The notes beneath the pieces are model-generated. The model ran no database searches. It was not told the DNA's origin and saw nothing but the letters and a program-made list of their open reading frames with translations. Positions 7,724 through 17,285 of a DNA stretch of 64,000 nt are shown here, piece after piece; the stretch's first letter is position 1, and the number at the start of each line of letters is the position of its first letter. The DNA is taken from assembly GCF_007183175.1 (NCBI RefSeq), contig NZ_AP019807.1, positions 2,090,001-2,154,000 on the forward strand, given 5' to 3'. The translations under genes and the position numbers were made by a program. This DNA comes from Microbulbifer sp. GL-2. Its GTDB lineage: Bacteria; Pseudomonadota; Gammaproteobacteria; Pseudomonadales; Cellvibrionaceae.

Positions 7724-10009
7724 TCAAACTTGGCTTTGCACCGCCTCATTGTCGCGGGTTATCAGCTGGCGCCAGTTCCCATTTCGGCATAGATGCACAC
7801 TGGACTGTACATTATTGGTGTGAGTGATGACCCCGATGATCGCAGCCTGCCCACAGCCACTTTGCAGCAGGTCACGCACGCAGGTTTCAGCATGTGCCTG
7901 CGGTACAGCAGCGAGTAGGCCACCGCTGGTCTGTGGATCTGCAAGTAACGCCCAATGTGGCAGGGACTGCCATTCCTGGGGGTTTTCTACTGCGGTGTAA
8001 GCGCGGGCATTTTGTGGTTGCAGGCTGGAGAGCCAGCCGCGCTCGATGCACTTTGCCGCGCCTGAAATCAATGGGAGCTGTTCAGCGATCAGGGTGGCCC
8101 CGAGATTGTCGGCGTCGAGCATTTCCAGCAGATGGCCGAGCAGGCCGAAACCGGTGACATCGGTGAGGGCGTGTGCGCCATGCTGTGCGAACATCTCCGC
8201 AGCATTTGCATTGCTGAGCAACATGCACTCCAGTGCTTTCTGCACCCAGCGTCCTTCAGCTTCGCCCATGCCCTCGGCAGCGAGAATGGTACCCACACCC
8301 AGGGGCTTGCTCAGGATCAGGCAATCCCCTTCGCGGGCGCCAATTTTCTCCAATAACTGGTCGCGTTCGGCCAGACCATTCACGGTGAGACCCAGCTGCA
8401 TCTCCACACCCTCGGCGGTATGTCCCCCGGAGAGGGCACAATTGTGGCGGTTGAGCTCGTAAATGGCACCGGCCAGTAATTGTTGTAAATCACGCTGGGT
8501 AATTTCCGCAGCAGCGGTGGGCAGGGTTGCCAGCACCTGTGCACTCACTGGGCGGGCATGCATAGCAAACAGGTCTGAGAGTGCATGTAGGGTGGCAATT
8601 CGTCCGAATAGCCAGGGATCGGCCACCAGCGAACGCAGTTGGTCGGAACTCTGTACCAGCAATTGGTCGGCGGGCAGGTCTATCACCGCAGCATCGTCGC
8701 CTACGCCGCGCAATAGATATTCAGACTGTTGGGTTGGTAGATTCTGCAGCGCGCGTCTTAAGACTTCTGCTCCAACCTTCGCTCCGCAACCATTGCAGCG
8801 CATGACAGCTAAGGAGATTCCATCGCGCTGAGTTAATATCTCCTGGGATTGGGTCCCGGACATTTCCTCCATGGCGATGGGCAGGTCACTAAAACGCTGC
8901 ATGAAAGTGCGGTCGATATGATCCTTCCAACGCCATAGCAGACCGCCGGCAGCGGCCATCCCGTTGCGCACCGCGATTGCACGCTTGCCACCGCAGGACA
9001 GCAGGCTGAGAAAGCTTTTTTGAGGACGGAAGGCTTTCAGTGGGCGCCCGATAAGAGAGGAGCGCAGATTGTGAAAGAGAATTGGCCCCTGGCGTACTGC
9101 GTAGACGCCGGCTTTGGGCAGGGGCTCCGAGGAGAAGCTGGCTACATCGCCACAGGCAAAGATTTCCTGCCGCCCCTGGGCGCGCAGTTTGCGATCCACC
9201 AGTACAAATCCCTTTTCATCCAGTGCCAAGCCTGAATTAGCCAGCCAGGGTGGCGCGCAGGCATTGGTGGACAGGAGCACCTGGTCGAGTTCCAGCAGAT
9301 TGCCGCAGTCATTGCGCACCCCCTGCTCGGTAATTTCTGCAACCGGCCAGTTGCGATGCAGTTGTACCCCGAGTTGATCGAGTTCACGTTCCATCAGTTT
9401 GCGCGCGAGTAAAGGGTAGCCCTGGGGGATTTGCGCGGCGGCGTGAATCAGGTGTACCTGAACCCGCCCGGAGTATATCTGCTCCTCCATTGCGTGAGCC
9501 ATAGCCATGGCCAATTCACAGCCCCCGGCACCGCCACCGACAATACCCAGCTTGAGGGGCGCACGGGTTTTCTGTACATGTTTTTGCAACTTTTGCCAGA
9601 AGCGGTAAAAGTGCCCAATGGGCTTGATCGGGACAGCCAGCTCCGACCCCGGCAGTTCCCGTGCCGGGGTTGCGCCTACATCCAGTGACAACAGGTCGTA
9701 CTCCAGTGGCGGGCGCCCCAAAAGGGAGATTTTGCGCTCTTCGAGATCAATGTTATGGGCGCAGGCTTGTATGAAGCGCGCACCGGCTGCACGACATAGC
9801 CGGGTTAAATCTATATGGGTATCATCCAATGAGTAGTGGCCTGCCACCATGCCCGGCAACATGCCTGAGTAGGCGGTTTGCACTTGTGGGGAAACCAGGG
9901 TCAGGCGTGCGCCAGGTAATGGATTCATAGCCCACATCTGCAGCACTATGGCGTGGGTATGTCCGCCGCCGACCAGAACGATATCCTGGTAATTAGGGTG
10001 CTCCTGCAT
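7724..10009 (-). CDS. selD: Fused FAD-dependent oxidoreductase and selenide, water dikinase
   Basis: About 761 aa. The ATG at 10009 is preferred over the GTG two codons earlier. The N-terminal 370 residues are an NDH-2-like flavoprotein (LVGGGHTHAIVL near the start, GIVGGGAGGCELAMAMAH mid-domain, FACGDVASF later). The C-terminal part from about 405 is SelD: RCNGCGAKVG supplies the catalytic Cys and Lys (Cys, not selenocysteine), followed by GVGDDAAVI, LSGGHTAEG, LTDVTGFGLLGH and ADPQTSGGLL. SelD makes selenophosphate from selenide and ATP for selenocysteine and selenouridine synthesis. The fused oxidoreductase may reduce selenium species or pass reducing power to the kinase; that is inference. 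No selA, selB or mnmH is in this window. Confidence 0.92.
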   Translation of the reverse strand: MQEHPNYQDIVLVGGGHTHAIVLQMWAMNPLPGARLTLVSPQVQTAYSGMLPGMVAGHYSLDDTHIDLTRLCRAAGARFIQACAHNIDLEERKISLLGRPPLEYDLLSLDVGATPARELPGSELAVPIKPIGHFYRFWQKLQKHVQKTRAPLKLGIVGGGAGGCELAMAMAHAMEEQIYSGRVQVHLIHAAAQIPQGYPLLARKLMERELDQLGVQLHRNWPVAEITEQGVRNDCGNLLELDQVLLSTNACAPPWLANSGLALDEKGFVLVDRKLRAQGRQEIFACGDVASFSSEPLPKAGVYAVRQGPILFHNLRSSLIGRPLKAFRPQKSFLSLLSCGGKRAIAVRNGMAAAGGLLWRWKDHIDRTFMQRFSDLPIAMEEMSGTQSQEILTQRDGISLAVMRCNGCGAKVGAEVLRRALQNLPTQQSEYLLRGVGDDAAVIDLPADQLLVQSSDQLRSLVADPWLFGRIATLHALSDLFAMHARPVSAQVLATLPTAAAEITQRDLQQLLAGAIYELNRHNCALSGGHTAEGVEMQLGLTVNGLAERDQLLEKIGAREGDCLILSKPLGVGTILAAEGMGEAEGRWVQKALECMLLSNANAAEMFAQHGAHALTDVTGFGLLGHLLEMLDADNLGATLIAEQLPLISGAAKCIERGWLSSLQPQNARAYTAVENPQEWQSLPHWALLADPQTSGGLLAAVPQAHAETCVRDLLQSGCGQAAIIGVITHTNNVQSSVHLCRNGNWRQLITRDNEAVQSQV

Positions 10010-10270
10010 TTTCACTCATTGCTCATTTGATGGAATGGTCGCAGCGATAAAGAACCTTTACCGCCAGCCAAAAACTCCCGCCGCGCAAATTCACTTCTGG
10101 ATAAATAGTAGACAGCATGAGTTGAAGTGAGACTCATAGCACGACGCCAGCTTCCATTATCGTGAATCGTGGCGCCAGGGTAAAAAAAGATACAGGTGCT
10201 GGTCTTTACTTTATGGGCTTGGCTGTCGTTACAGCTTGCGCTTAATTAATTTTGCGGCGCCATTTTTCCG

Positions 10271-13200
10271 ATGCCATCAGAGCTCACTCGTCATAGTGTT
10301 CATTTTCGCCATCTGCTTTGGTGGCTGGTTGGTGGGCTATTGCTCTTGGAAGGCTTCTCCATTTTTGCTTCAGGCTATGTGCGCGATAAAACCGATGTCT
10401 GGTTGGCGCAGCGGGGCCTGGATTTCCATGCCGATTATTTTCGTGTCTCTCTTCTGGATCTGTCTGTGGTGATTGTGGGGGTACACGCATTTAATCGCGA
10501 GGGACGGGGATTTTCCGCCCGCGAGGTGATGCTGGATTACAGCTGGTGGCAATTGTTACGCGGGCGCGCCCAGCTACCTCGTGCTTCGGTAAGTGGCGCA
10601 TATATGGATTTGCAATCTATACCCGGTGAAAAACATCGGGAATGGGAAGTGGGAGGTTGGGATCTGGGACAGGGGAAGCGCCAGGATCGGGACTTTAATC
10701 TGGGGATAGGTTGGGCAAGAGTACGTGACAGCGAGTTGTGTTACCGCCATCGTCCGATCTGGCCGACTGCAACCTGTGTTTATGTTGGCGATGCCAAGGT
10801 GCAGGATTTCCTTTTAGGTTTATGGCGCAAGGGAGATGTACCGCTCAAGGTGAATATTGCCTCTGCGGATATTCAGCTTCGGGAATTATTGGCCAGGGAA
10901 AAAGATTCAGTCCAATACAATACTACCCTGGCAAATCTGCACTTGAAGGGGGGGGATTTTCGCTGGCCAAGTTTGCGCACCGGAGCAGAATCCTTTCAGG
11001 CGGAACTCTTTTCTGGCTGTCCACCACAGAGATGGGCCGATGCAATTCACGGGTTGCAACGCCTGATTGGGCACTGTGCCGCAGCGCGTAGTCTCAATGT
11101 AAAGGGTGACCTTAAGTTTGGGTTTGGTCGCGATGGATTGGCACAATGGCGCTACGCGAGTGGAGAGGGGGTTTTACTCAGGCGTAGTAATCAGCGCTGG
11201 CAGGATTGGCGCGCCGGAACCATAACCATTCGTGACTTTGAATTTGTCCGCCCAATCAAACGACTGAATTGGCTCCGGGGGCAGGCCACTGCGTTTGATT
11301 GGTGCCCGAGGGATTTACGAGATAAAAATCATCATTTTTGTGTCCGCGCTACCACTTTACAGCTGCCCGAGCCAACCACTTTTGACTGGAGTCGACGCCT
11401 TAAAATTACTACCGGGCCCAGTGTCGCGCAGCAGGTACGATACCTGGATGTCGCCCAGCCGCATCGACAACCTCTCACCGCCCAGCAAGCTGCTTTGGGG
11501 TCTCTCGAATTTGACATTGTAAGCCGCATACTGTCGGTGGACAGCCTGGCAATGGGAACTGCCAGCGGTTGCGTTCCCGGTGATATGTGGAAAAAACCGG
11601 ACCACTGTGTGCGCTTGGCTGGTTTGCGTGCTGAAGAAAAAGCTGCCCTGCGCTTTGGTTCCAAGCCGCTGAAAATACCCTGGGGGTTTGCCAGCGGGCC
11701 ATTATCCCTCGCCCAGTTGAAACTGGCAGGGCTTGGCGAGGAGCAGCTGCAGCTACGAAAATTAAAATGGAGTGGAATTGATACCCTGGCGGTAAAAACG
11801 CCACTTTCCATCCAGGACTTTTCCCTGGAATCCCTTTCCGGCTGCCTGTCACGGGGACTGCTTCCGGCTGATTTGGGGCCTCTCTGTGCGCAGCTGAATA
11901 ATCTGGATGGGCGCGGCAATTTTGCCTGGCAGGGTGGGGAGGATGGCTATGCCATTTTTGGAAAGCTGGGGGTGCAGCGTCTGAAACTGGGAGAAACGAG
12001 TGGCGGCAATAAAGGGATCCTGTTACAGAAACTTCATACCGGTGAGGGATATTTTAGGCGTAAACCTGTTGAGGACCCCTGGGCCAATGCTCTCCCATCA
12101 ACAGACAGCACTGTAGGAGAGGGGGATTACGGTAAAGAGAAGGGGCGCCTGCAAGAGCCCAATTCTGCCGAGGGGTTGCAAGGTCTGGCACTGGCCACCA
12201 TCAATGCCCCAAATTTCAAATTGCAGAACAGTTCCCTGGTGCGTTTGGATGGTTGCTTGCCACCCAACTGGGCGAAATTAATTTATCACTCCGCCTCTGC
12301 ACCGCAGGAAATGCCTGACTGTTTTGACCTACGTGACCTGCAGCAGGGTAGCCCCCTTGTACTGGCTTGGCAGGGGGGAGTGGACTTTGCCACTGCAGAG
12401 CTTTCTATTGGCCGCGCTTCGGCAAGAACCAAAACAGATCGATCGCTGCTCGACCTACTCAATCTCGACTTACCTCTGGCTAGGATACGCCATATTCCTG
12501 CAGCCTCATTCAGCACCTACGTTGCCCTACCAGATGGCACTGTCGACCTGCTATATGCCTGCCCGCCCGGGGAGGTAAATAGTTCCCGTATAGGATTTCA
12601 TTGTGTGGACCTACAAGCAGTGCAACTCGGAGGGTACTTTAACTTGGAGGTGAGCGATGAGCAGGTATCGGCAAACCTGGATGCCACTATTATTGAACAG
12701 GTGCGACTGTTGGATAGCGGCGATATCCCAATACTGGATGTCCAGAACCTGGTCATACCAGAGCTGGAATTTGTCTGGTCGCACAATAATGCCGAAGCCT
12801 CTTCATTAAAAATGCAAGATCTGTCCGCGGATTCAATCTACGCATGCCTGCCTGAACATATGAACTTCACGGAAGCCTTGCCCCATTGCATGACCAGTCT
12901 GGATTTACACTCTACTGGTAGCAACGGCATATCTATTGGAGAAACGGAATTTTCAACTGCAAAATCACATGAGCCATTATGGCAATTTGCGAAACTCTCT
13001 ATAGATGAAATCACTTTCTCTCCTGATACCCTCAATCTGCATCATTTGGTTATCGACAACATCCTTATTTGTGGTTTGCAGCGGCTGTTGCCCAGTGAAA
13101 CCGGCCAAATTCCTTTGGCCGATTGTATTGAGACACCACAGGTGGATTTTATTGGTGGCACTGTACAGGTTGGCCTCAATGAAAATGTGGCTCGCCTGAG

Positions 13201-13816
13201 TCTAGGACCGGTTCGAACCGCACCCATCGCCTTCTGGCAGAAGGGAAATGATTATTTGCAAGCCGGCCTGCAACAAATGGCTTGGCAGCGCTTGACCTGG
13301 GATGGTGGTGGGGAGTTATCAGTTCAGGATTTTCGGCTGGACAATACCAGGGTTTGCCTACCTGATTCTGGAAGGGCTGTTAGCGTACAGTTATTAGAAA
13401 TGGCCAGGCCAGGGGATGCAAAGCGTTGTTATGGGCTCGATGAATTATTAATGCCTGGTGTACAGAAAATATCTTTGAGCAGCCCCTTTGCCCTTGAAGG
13501 TTCCATGGAGTTGACTGGGGTATCTTTGGTTAGGAAAAATGCGGATCCTATCCGGATGCCCAGCTTCCGGTTAGATAATATTTCCCTTGAGGGTACATCG
13601 CTGATACAGGTTGGCAAGATAAGTGGGTGTTTGCCAACGGGGCTTTTAAAGGACAGTTCAATTGCGCCCTGTTATCAACTGGAGCAACTTAAACTCGGCA
13701 AAGTTAGAAGCCGGAATACCGGCTCTGGGCGAATTTTTGAAGTCTTTGATATAAGTTCTGCAAGCTTGCAGATGCGAGCTAGAGAGGGGGGCAATCACTA
13801 CCAGAACAGCTATTAA
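10271..13816 (+). CDS. Giant AsmA-like/DUF748 envelope protein, N-terminal part (frameshifted)
   Basis: 1181 residues before a stop caused by a frame change at the G6 run 13786-13791. Residues 14-33 form one membrane anchor (HLLWWLVGGLLLLEGFSIFA), leaving a long periplasmic chain of beta-rich repeats. All 22 cysteines occur as 11 pairs beginning at residues 157, 250, 345, 434, 525, 662, 764, 859, 934, 1029 and 1120, mostly as SGCLP or YACLP then C-x2-L 12-24 residues later. The repeat period is close to 92 residues, with an insertion of about 45 residues near 595-635. AsmA-like proteins are thought to bridge the periplasm and move lipids. The natural continuation is the next entry, for a total of about 1728 residues. 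Confidence 0.75.
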   Translation: MPSELTRHSVHFRHLLWWLVGGLLLLEGFSIFASGYVRDKTDVWLAQRGLDFHADYFRVSLLDLSVVIVGVHAFNREGRGFSAREVMLDYSWWQLLRGRAQLPRASVSGAYMDLQSIPGEKHREWEVGGWDLGQGKRQDRDFNLGIGWARVRDSELCYRHRPIWPTATCVYVGDAKVQDFLLGLWRKGDVPLKVNIASADIQLRELLAREKDSVQYNTTLANLHLKGGDFRWPSLRTGAESFQAELFSGCPPQRWADAIHGLQRLIGHCAAARSLNVKGDLKFGFGRDGLAQWRYASGEGVLLRRSNQRWQDWRAGTITIRDFEFVRPIKRLNWLRGQATAFDWCPRDLRDKNHHFCVRATTLQLPEPTTFDWSRRLKITTGPSVAQQVRYLDVAQPHRQPLTAQQAALGSLEFDIVSRILSVDSLAMGTASGCVPGDMWKKPDHCVRLAGLRAEEKAALRFGSKPLKIPWGFASGPLSLAQLKLAGLGEEQLQLRKLKWSGIDTLAVKTPLSIQDFSLESLSGCLSRGLLPADLGPLCAQLNNLDGRGNFAWQGGEDGYAIFGKLGVQRLKLGETSGGNKGILLQKLHTGEGYFRRKPVEDPWANALPSTDSTVGEGDYGKEKGRLQEPNSAEGLQGLALATINAPNFKLQNSSLVRLDGCLPPNWAKLIYHSASAPQEMPDCFDLRDLQQGSPLVLAWQGGVDFATAELSIGRASARTKTDRSLLDLLNLDLPLARIRHIPAASFSTYVALPDGTVDLLYACPPGEVNSSRIGFHCVDLQAVQLGGYFNLEVSDEQVSANLDATIIEQVRLLDSGDIPILDVQNLVIPELEFVWSHNNAEASSLKMQDLSADSIYACLPEHMNFTEALPHCMTSLDLHSTGSNGISIGETEFSTAKSHEPLWQFAKLSIDEITFSPDTLNLHHLVIDNILICGLQRLLPSETGQIPLADCIETPQVDFIGGTVQVGLNENVARLSLGPVRTAPIAFWQKGNDYLQAGLQQMAWQRLTWDGGGELSVQDFRLDNTRVCLPDSGRAVSVQLLEMARPGDAKRCYGLDELLMPGVQKISLSSPFALEGSMELTGVSLVRKNADPIRMPSFRLDNISLEGTSLIQVGKISGCLPTGLLKDSSIAPCYQLEQLKLGKVRSRNTGSGRIFEVFDISSASLQMRAREGGNHYQNSY

Positions 13817-13842
13817 AGACAGAAAATCTACTAGTAGAGCTG

Positions 13843-15456
13843 TTGCGTTTTAGTTCGGGATCCGTACAGGTACAGCAGCTTCAGTTGCAGAATATTTCCA
13901 GCTGTATCCCCAGCGGTTATTTTGATAAAGGGACGCACTGCTTTAAGCTTGGTAACTTGCAGTTGAGTGGAGATTTTACCAGCGGGGAAGGTCTGCTGTT
14001 TTCATTATTGAAAGCAGAGAGGGTTGATCTACTATCCCCCCAGGGGGAGCTATTGGTAAACGGCGAAAGTATTACCTTGTCACAAGTGTCCCTAGATAAC
14101 CAAGAGTGGCGCCTCGCTTGGGGAGAGGCAGTTCACTTTCACTTTTTTGATCGAGATAGTAATGCACCAGAGTACGATCGTCACAGTACAGTAGGTGATT
14201 TCAGGCTGTTACATATCGAAGAGCTAACCTTTGATCGGCGCTATAAACTGTTGAATATAGATTTTATCGACTTCCTGCGGCCAAGGTTTATTTTAGTGCG
14301 CGATGATCATGGACACTTCCCAGTATTACAGGAATTAGCCCAACTGAGAGGCATCAAGGGGGCAGACAGGATTGATCTGGAACGAAAAAAGCCCCTCCCT
14401 CTGTCCTACCATATTAGAGATATTTACCTGCGGCACGGTACATTTACCTGGGTTGATCGACAGGATGAATTTCGTGCTCGATTGCCTGTACGTGATATCA
14501 ATCTAAACCTTAGTCATTTTAGTAACTTGGGAGAGCACCCTGCGGCCGTGCTGGTTGCTAATGGCAGGCCTGGAGGCTTTGGTGATATTCAGTTGGGGGG
14601 CACCATTGATTATCTGGGTGATAATATATGGAATGCCGATTTAACTGGCTATCTTGAAAATGTAAATCTGATTCCCGCAACACCCTACATGGCCAAGTTA
14701 CTCGGATACAAAATCCTGCAGGGACAAATGGATGCTGTAGTGAACATCCATGTACAAGAAAATCAACTGAATGCCTTTGCCGATGTGAAGTTAGAAAAAA
14801 TTAAGGTCCGGCGTGTTCGTAAGGATGATCAGTTACCGGTTAAATCAAAGCTTATTCCCTTAAATGTAGCACTCTGGCTACTAAAAGATGGACAGGGGAA
14901 TGTGAAGTTTGGAATGCCGGTTACAGGCAATATTCACGATCCAAAATTTTCCCTGGCATTTGTCTTTAGTGAATTGCTGCAAAAGGCAATTTTTGATGCG
15001 CTGTTAAGTTACTTAACACCCTACGGTATTTATCTACTGGCGAAGTTGGCCTGGGGAAGGTTTATGGCAAAAGATTTTGACTCTATTGAGTTTGCCCCCG
15101 GCAGTACAGAATTGAGCGGTGTGGCTATGGGCCAGTTACAGCAAATGCTTGTTGTGCTGCACAAACACCCGGATACTCGCCCCGGGGTTTGCGGTATAGC
15201 TAATGCCAGAGACTGGAATGCGATGTATCCACAGTCTACAGTAGGCTTACGGGGAAGCCGCCGTCTTCTTGCTGATTTCTATCGTAATCCACCTATCTTT
15301 TTACGGGAGGAGTTTGAAAGACTCGCCCAAGAGCGCAGCCGAAAGGTGGAACGATATTTGATCGATGCAGGTATTCCAGCAGCAGAGTTGATTCCTTGCG
15401 CTCCAGACTACAATGGACGGGATTTTGGAGAGCCAAGAGTAGATTTTTCAAATTAA
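13843..15456 (+). CDS. DUF748 protein, C-terminal part of the frameshifted giant gene
   Basis: The frame is open from 13783, directly after the G run that breaks the upstream part, and has no ATG near its start (the first usable codon is TTG 13843). It is therefore best read as the rest of the same gene. It holds the twelfth cysteine pair (SSCIPSGYF, then HCFKLGNLQL), about 92 residues after the eleventh. The C-terminal half is the DUF748 core: IDYLGDNIWNADLTGYL, PVKSKLIPLNVALWLLKDGQ, MPVTGNIHDPKFSLAFVFSE, then an OmpA-like IEFAPGSTEL tail. Restoring one G (seven in all) fuses the two frames. Either the assembly lacks a base or the gene is broken. Confidence 0.72.
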   Translation: MRFSSGSVQVQQLQLQNISSCIPSGYFDKGTHCFKLGNLQLSGDFTSGEGLLFSLLKAERVDLLSPQGELLVNGESITLSQVSLDNQEWRLAWGEAVHFHFFDRDSNAPEYDRHSTVGDFRLLHIEELTFDRRYKLLNIDFIDFLRPRFILVRDDHGHFPVLQELAQLRGIKGADRIDLERKKPLPLSYHIRDIYLRHGTFTWVDRQDEFRARLPVRDINLNLSHFSNLGEHPAAVLVANGRPGGFGDIQLGGTIDYLGDNIWNADLTGYLENVNLIPATPYMAKLLGYKILQGQMDAVVNIHVQENQLNAFADVKLEKIKVRRVRKDDQLPVKSKLIPLNVALWLLKDGQGNVKFGMPVTGNIHDPKFSLAFVFSELLQKAIFDALLSYLTPYGIYLLAKLAWGRFMAKDFDSIEFAPGSTELSGVAMGQLQQMLVVLHKHPDTRPGVCGIANARDWNAMYPQSTVGLRGSRRLLADFYRNPPIFLREEFERLAQERSRKVERYLIDAGIPAAELIPCAPDYNGRDFGEPRVDFSN

Positions 15457-15470
15457 CAGAATTTAATCTA

Positions 15471-16010
15471 TTATTCTTTCTGGTTTTCCTGATAGTAGCC
15501 ATTTTTCGCAATATAATTTCCAACTTCAATATTACGCTGAAGGGGCAGGGGCTCTATTCCTGCAGCTGATACCAGGCGGTTAATCAAGGAAAAGCAAGAT
15601 ACAACAAAAATGACATCCAATGCAGTCTGCTCTTTCCATCCTTTTGCAATAGTAAGTTCGATCTCTTTCTTTGAGATTGAGTGAGCGCTGATTGCTATTT
15701 TTTCTGCCAAGCTAAAAATAACCTGCAACTTTTCGGGGAACTGGCTGATAACGCCTGAGAGAGCCGCTTCTATCAAATCGTCTGCTTCACCATGTGCACG
15801 CGCCACCTCTGCGTGGGATAGATAGCAGTATCGGCATCCATTCATAGCAGAAATGAATGTTGCGATTAACTCGCGCTCCCCGCGAGACAATTCAGAAGGA
15901 CTTCTCATTGCTGCTTCAAATGTCCTAAGGATGCTTGGTCCAGAACCGTGTAAATGGCAGAATATTTCTTGCGGTGAGGCCTCGGATCGTAAGAAGGAAA
16001 AATTACTCAT
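15471..16010 (-). CDS. AhpD-like carboxymuconolactone decarboxylase-family peroxidase
   Basis: 179 aa. The redox motif CRYCYLSHAEVARAHG contains the CxxC and the His three residues later, as in AhpD and peroxidase-related enzymes. The preceding SELSRGERELIATFISAMNG helix and the later LAEKIAISAHSISKKEIELT segment also match the family. Such proteins reduce peroxides through the CxxC pair, taking electrons from lipoyl proteins or thioredoxin-like partners. It is monocistronic here and converges on the DUF748 gene. Confidence 0.8.
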   Translation of the reverse strand: MSNFSFLRSEASPQEIFCHLHGSGPSILRTFEAAMRSPSELSRGERELIATFISAMNGCRYCYLSHAEVARAHGEADDLIEAALSGVISQFPEKLQVIFSLAEKIAISAHSISKKEIELTIAKGWKEQTALDVIFVVSCFSLINRLVSAAGIEPLPLQRNIEVGNYIAKNGYYQENQKE

Positions 16011-16242
16011 AAAGTATTACTTGATAAAGATATCACCATGAATTAGTAAGAACGATAGGGTGTGAATAGCTAGTCATAAAGAAACCTTTCACTTTATGCA
16101 CTTAGACTATTGTTGCCTTGAAGCAAATACGTAATTGCTTCATAGTTAGGCGGAAATTCATATCCAGTTAATTTTGATTGGCTTTTGGCCTTAATAGCTT
16201 TGGATTTCAATAAAATAGGATGATGGGTTTCACGGAGTGAAT

Positions 16243-16608
16243 ATGAAAATAATTATATTTCTATCGTTGCTATTTTCAGAATTGGTCTTTGCTGAAGAGC
16301 AGAGGCAGCCTCTCAAAACAATGTCGACCTGTCTGATTATGAATAAGTGGAGCTCTTGGGGCATGTGGGATTTTGAAGTTTATGCCCTGGCTAGAGAGAA
16401 AATTTTAATCGGGGATAAGGAGAACCACTTCCTGGTGACTGCAGATGAGCCCGGTTATCGTCATGTAATATCTGGTGAAACTATAGGTACTTATCCGGAA
16501 GCAGTCACTTTAAATGATCTAGGGCATAAATGTAGTGGAAATTGTCCAGTGAACCATATTAAGCGGGTAAATTGGTTCAAGCGGCGTTGTAAGAGCTATG
16601 AAGATTAA
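16243..16608 (+). CDS. Small exported protein of unknown function
   Basis: 121 aa from the ATG at 16243; GGAG at 16234-16237 gives good spacing and makes this better than the GTG at 16237. Residues 1-17 are a signal peptide ending at LVFA, just before EEQRQ. The mature chain has five cysteines, including CSGNCPVNH and RRCKSYED near the end, so disulfides are likely in the periplasm. I do not recognise a family. It lies in AT-richer DNA with other orphan genes. Confidence 0.6.
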   Translation: MKIIIFLSLLFSELVFAEEQRQPLKTMSTCLIMNKWSSWGMWDFEVYALAREKILIGDKENHFLVTADEPGYRHVISGETIGTYPEAVTLNDLGHKCSGNCPVNHIKRVNWFKRRCKSYED

Positions 16609-16675
16609 GGATGTAGTAATAGCAGATTTTATAAAGGGCACTTAGGTAAATTTTACATTAAGAGAGTGATGTTAG

Positions 16676-17098
16676 ATGAGTGATATAAATCAAGTACAAG
16701 GAAGTTGTCTGTGTGGTTCTGTTACTGTCAAGGCCTCGTTACCATCATCAAATTTGGGTGTCTGCCACTGTGGAATGTGTAGAAAATGGAGCGGTGGTCC
16801 CTTGCTTGCGGTGGATTGCCAAACCAATGTGGAGATCTTCGGAGAGGAACATGTTGCCGTATTTGACTCCTCAGACTGGGCAGAACGTGGCTTTTGCTCC
16901 AAATGTGGTTCCCACCTCTTTTACCGTTTGAAAGAAACTCAACAGTACTCGGTTCCAGCGGGAATTTTTGACCTTCCTCAGGAGGTGAAGATGACTCACC
17001 AGATCTTTATCGATGAAAAACCTGGGTACTACGATTTTGCCAACGAGACCAGGAATATCACGGGCCTGGAGTTGGTGACGGAGTTTTCCGGAGAGTAA
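16676..17098 (+). CDS. GFA family (CENP-V/GFA) zinc-binding protein
   Basis: 140 aa. The zinc-binding cysteines are CLCGSV (residues 12-17), CHCGMCRKWSGG (about 31-42) and FCSKCGSHLFY (about 76-86), the standard GFA pattern. The family is named after glutathione-dependent formaldehyde-activating enzyme; most members have unknown substrates. Length and motif spacing are normal. It is probably monocistronic, with a start at ATG 16676. Confidence 0.85.
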   Translation: MSDINQVQGSCLCGSVTVKASLPSSNLGVCHCGMCRKWSGGPLLAVDCQTNVEIFGEEHVAVFDSSDWAERGFCSKCGSHLFYRLKETQQYSVPAGIFDLPQEVKMTHQIFIDEKPGYYDFANETRNITGLELVTEFSGE

Positions 17099-17285
17099 GT
17101 ATTTGCTTACTAACTTGTTGCGTTTAAAAGAGACTATTTGTCCTCCTTAAAGGTTACTATATGGCACTCATAGGTATCGTCGTCCGGGCGATACTCTCCC
17201 TGGTTCGCGTGAGTAATTTGTGAGAATTACTTAGGGGGCGGGGTAGCTGAATGACTGAGCGGTAGAAAAGGAGCGGTAGGTCACC

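Noticed and set aside
7724..10009. Possible selenocysteine in SelD or SelO
   Set aside because: The SelD catalytic codon is TGC (Cys), and the SelO tail reads SCSS with Cys; no in-frame TGA is bypassed.
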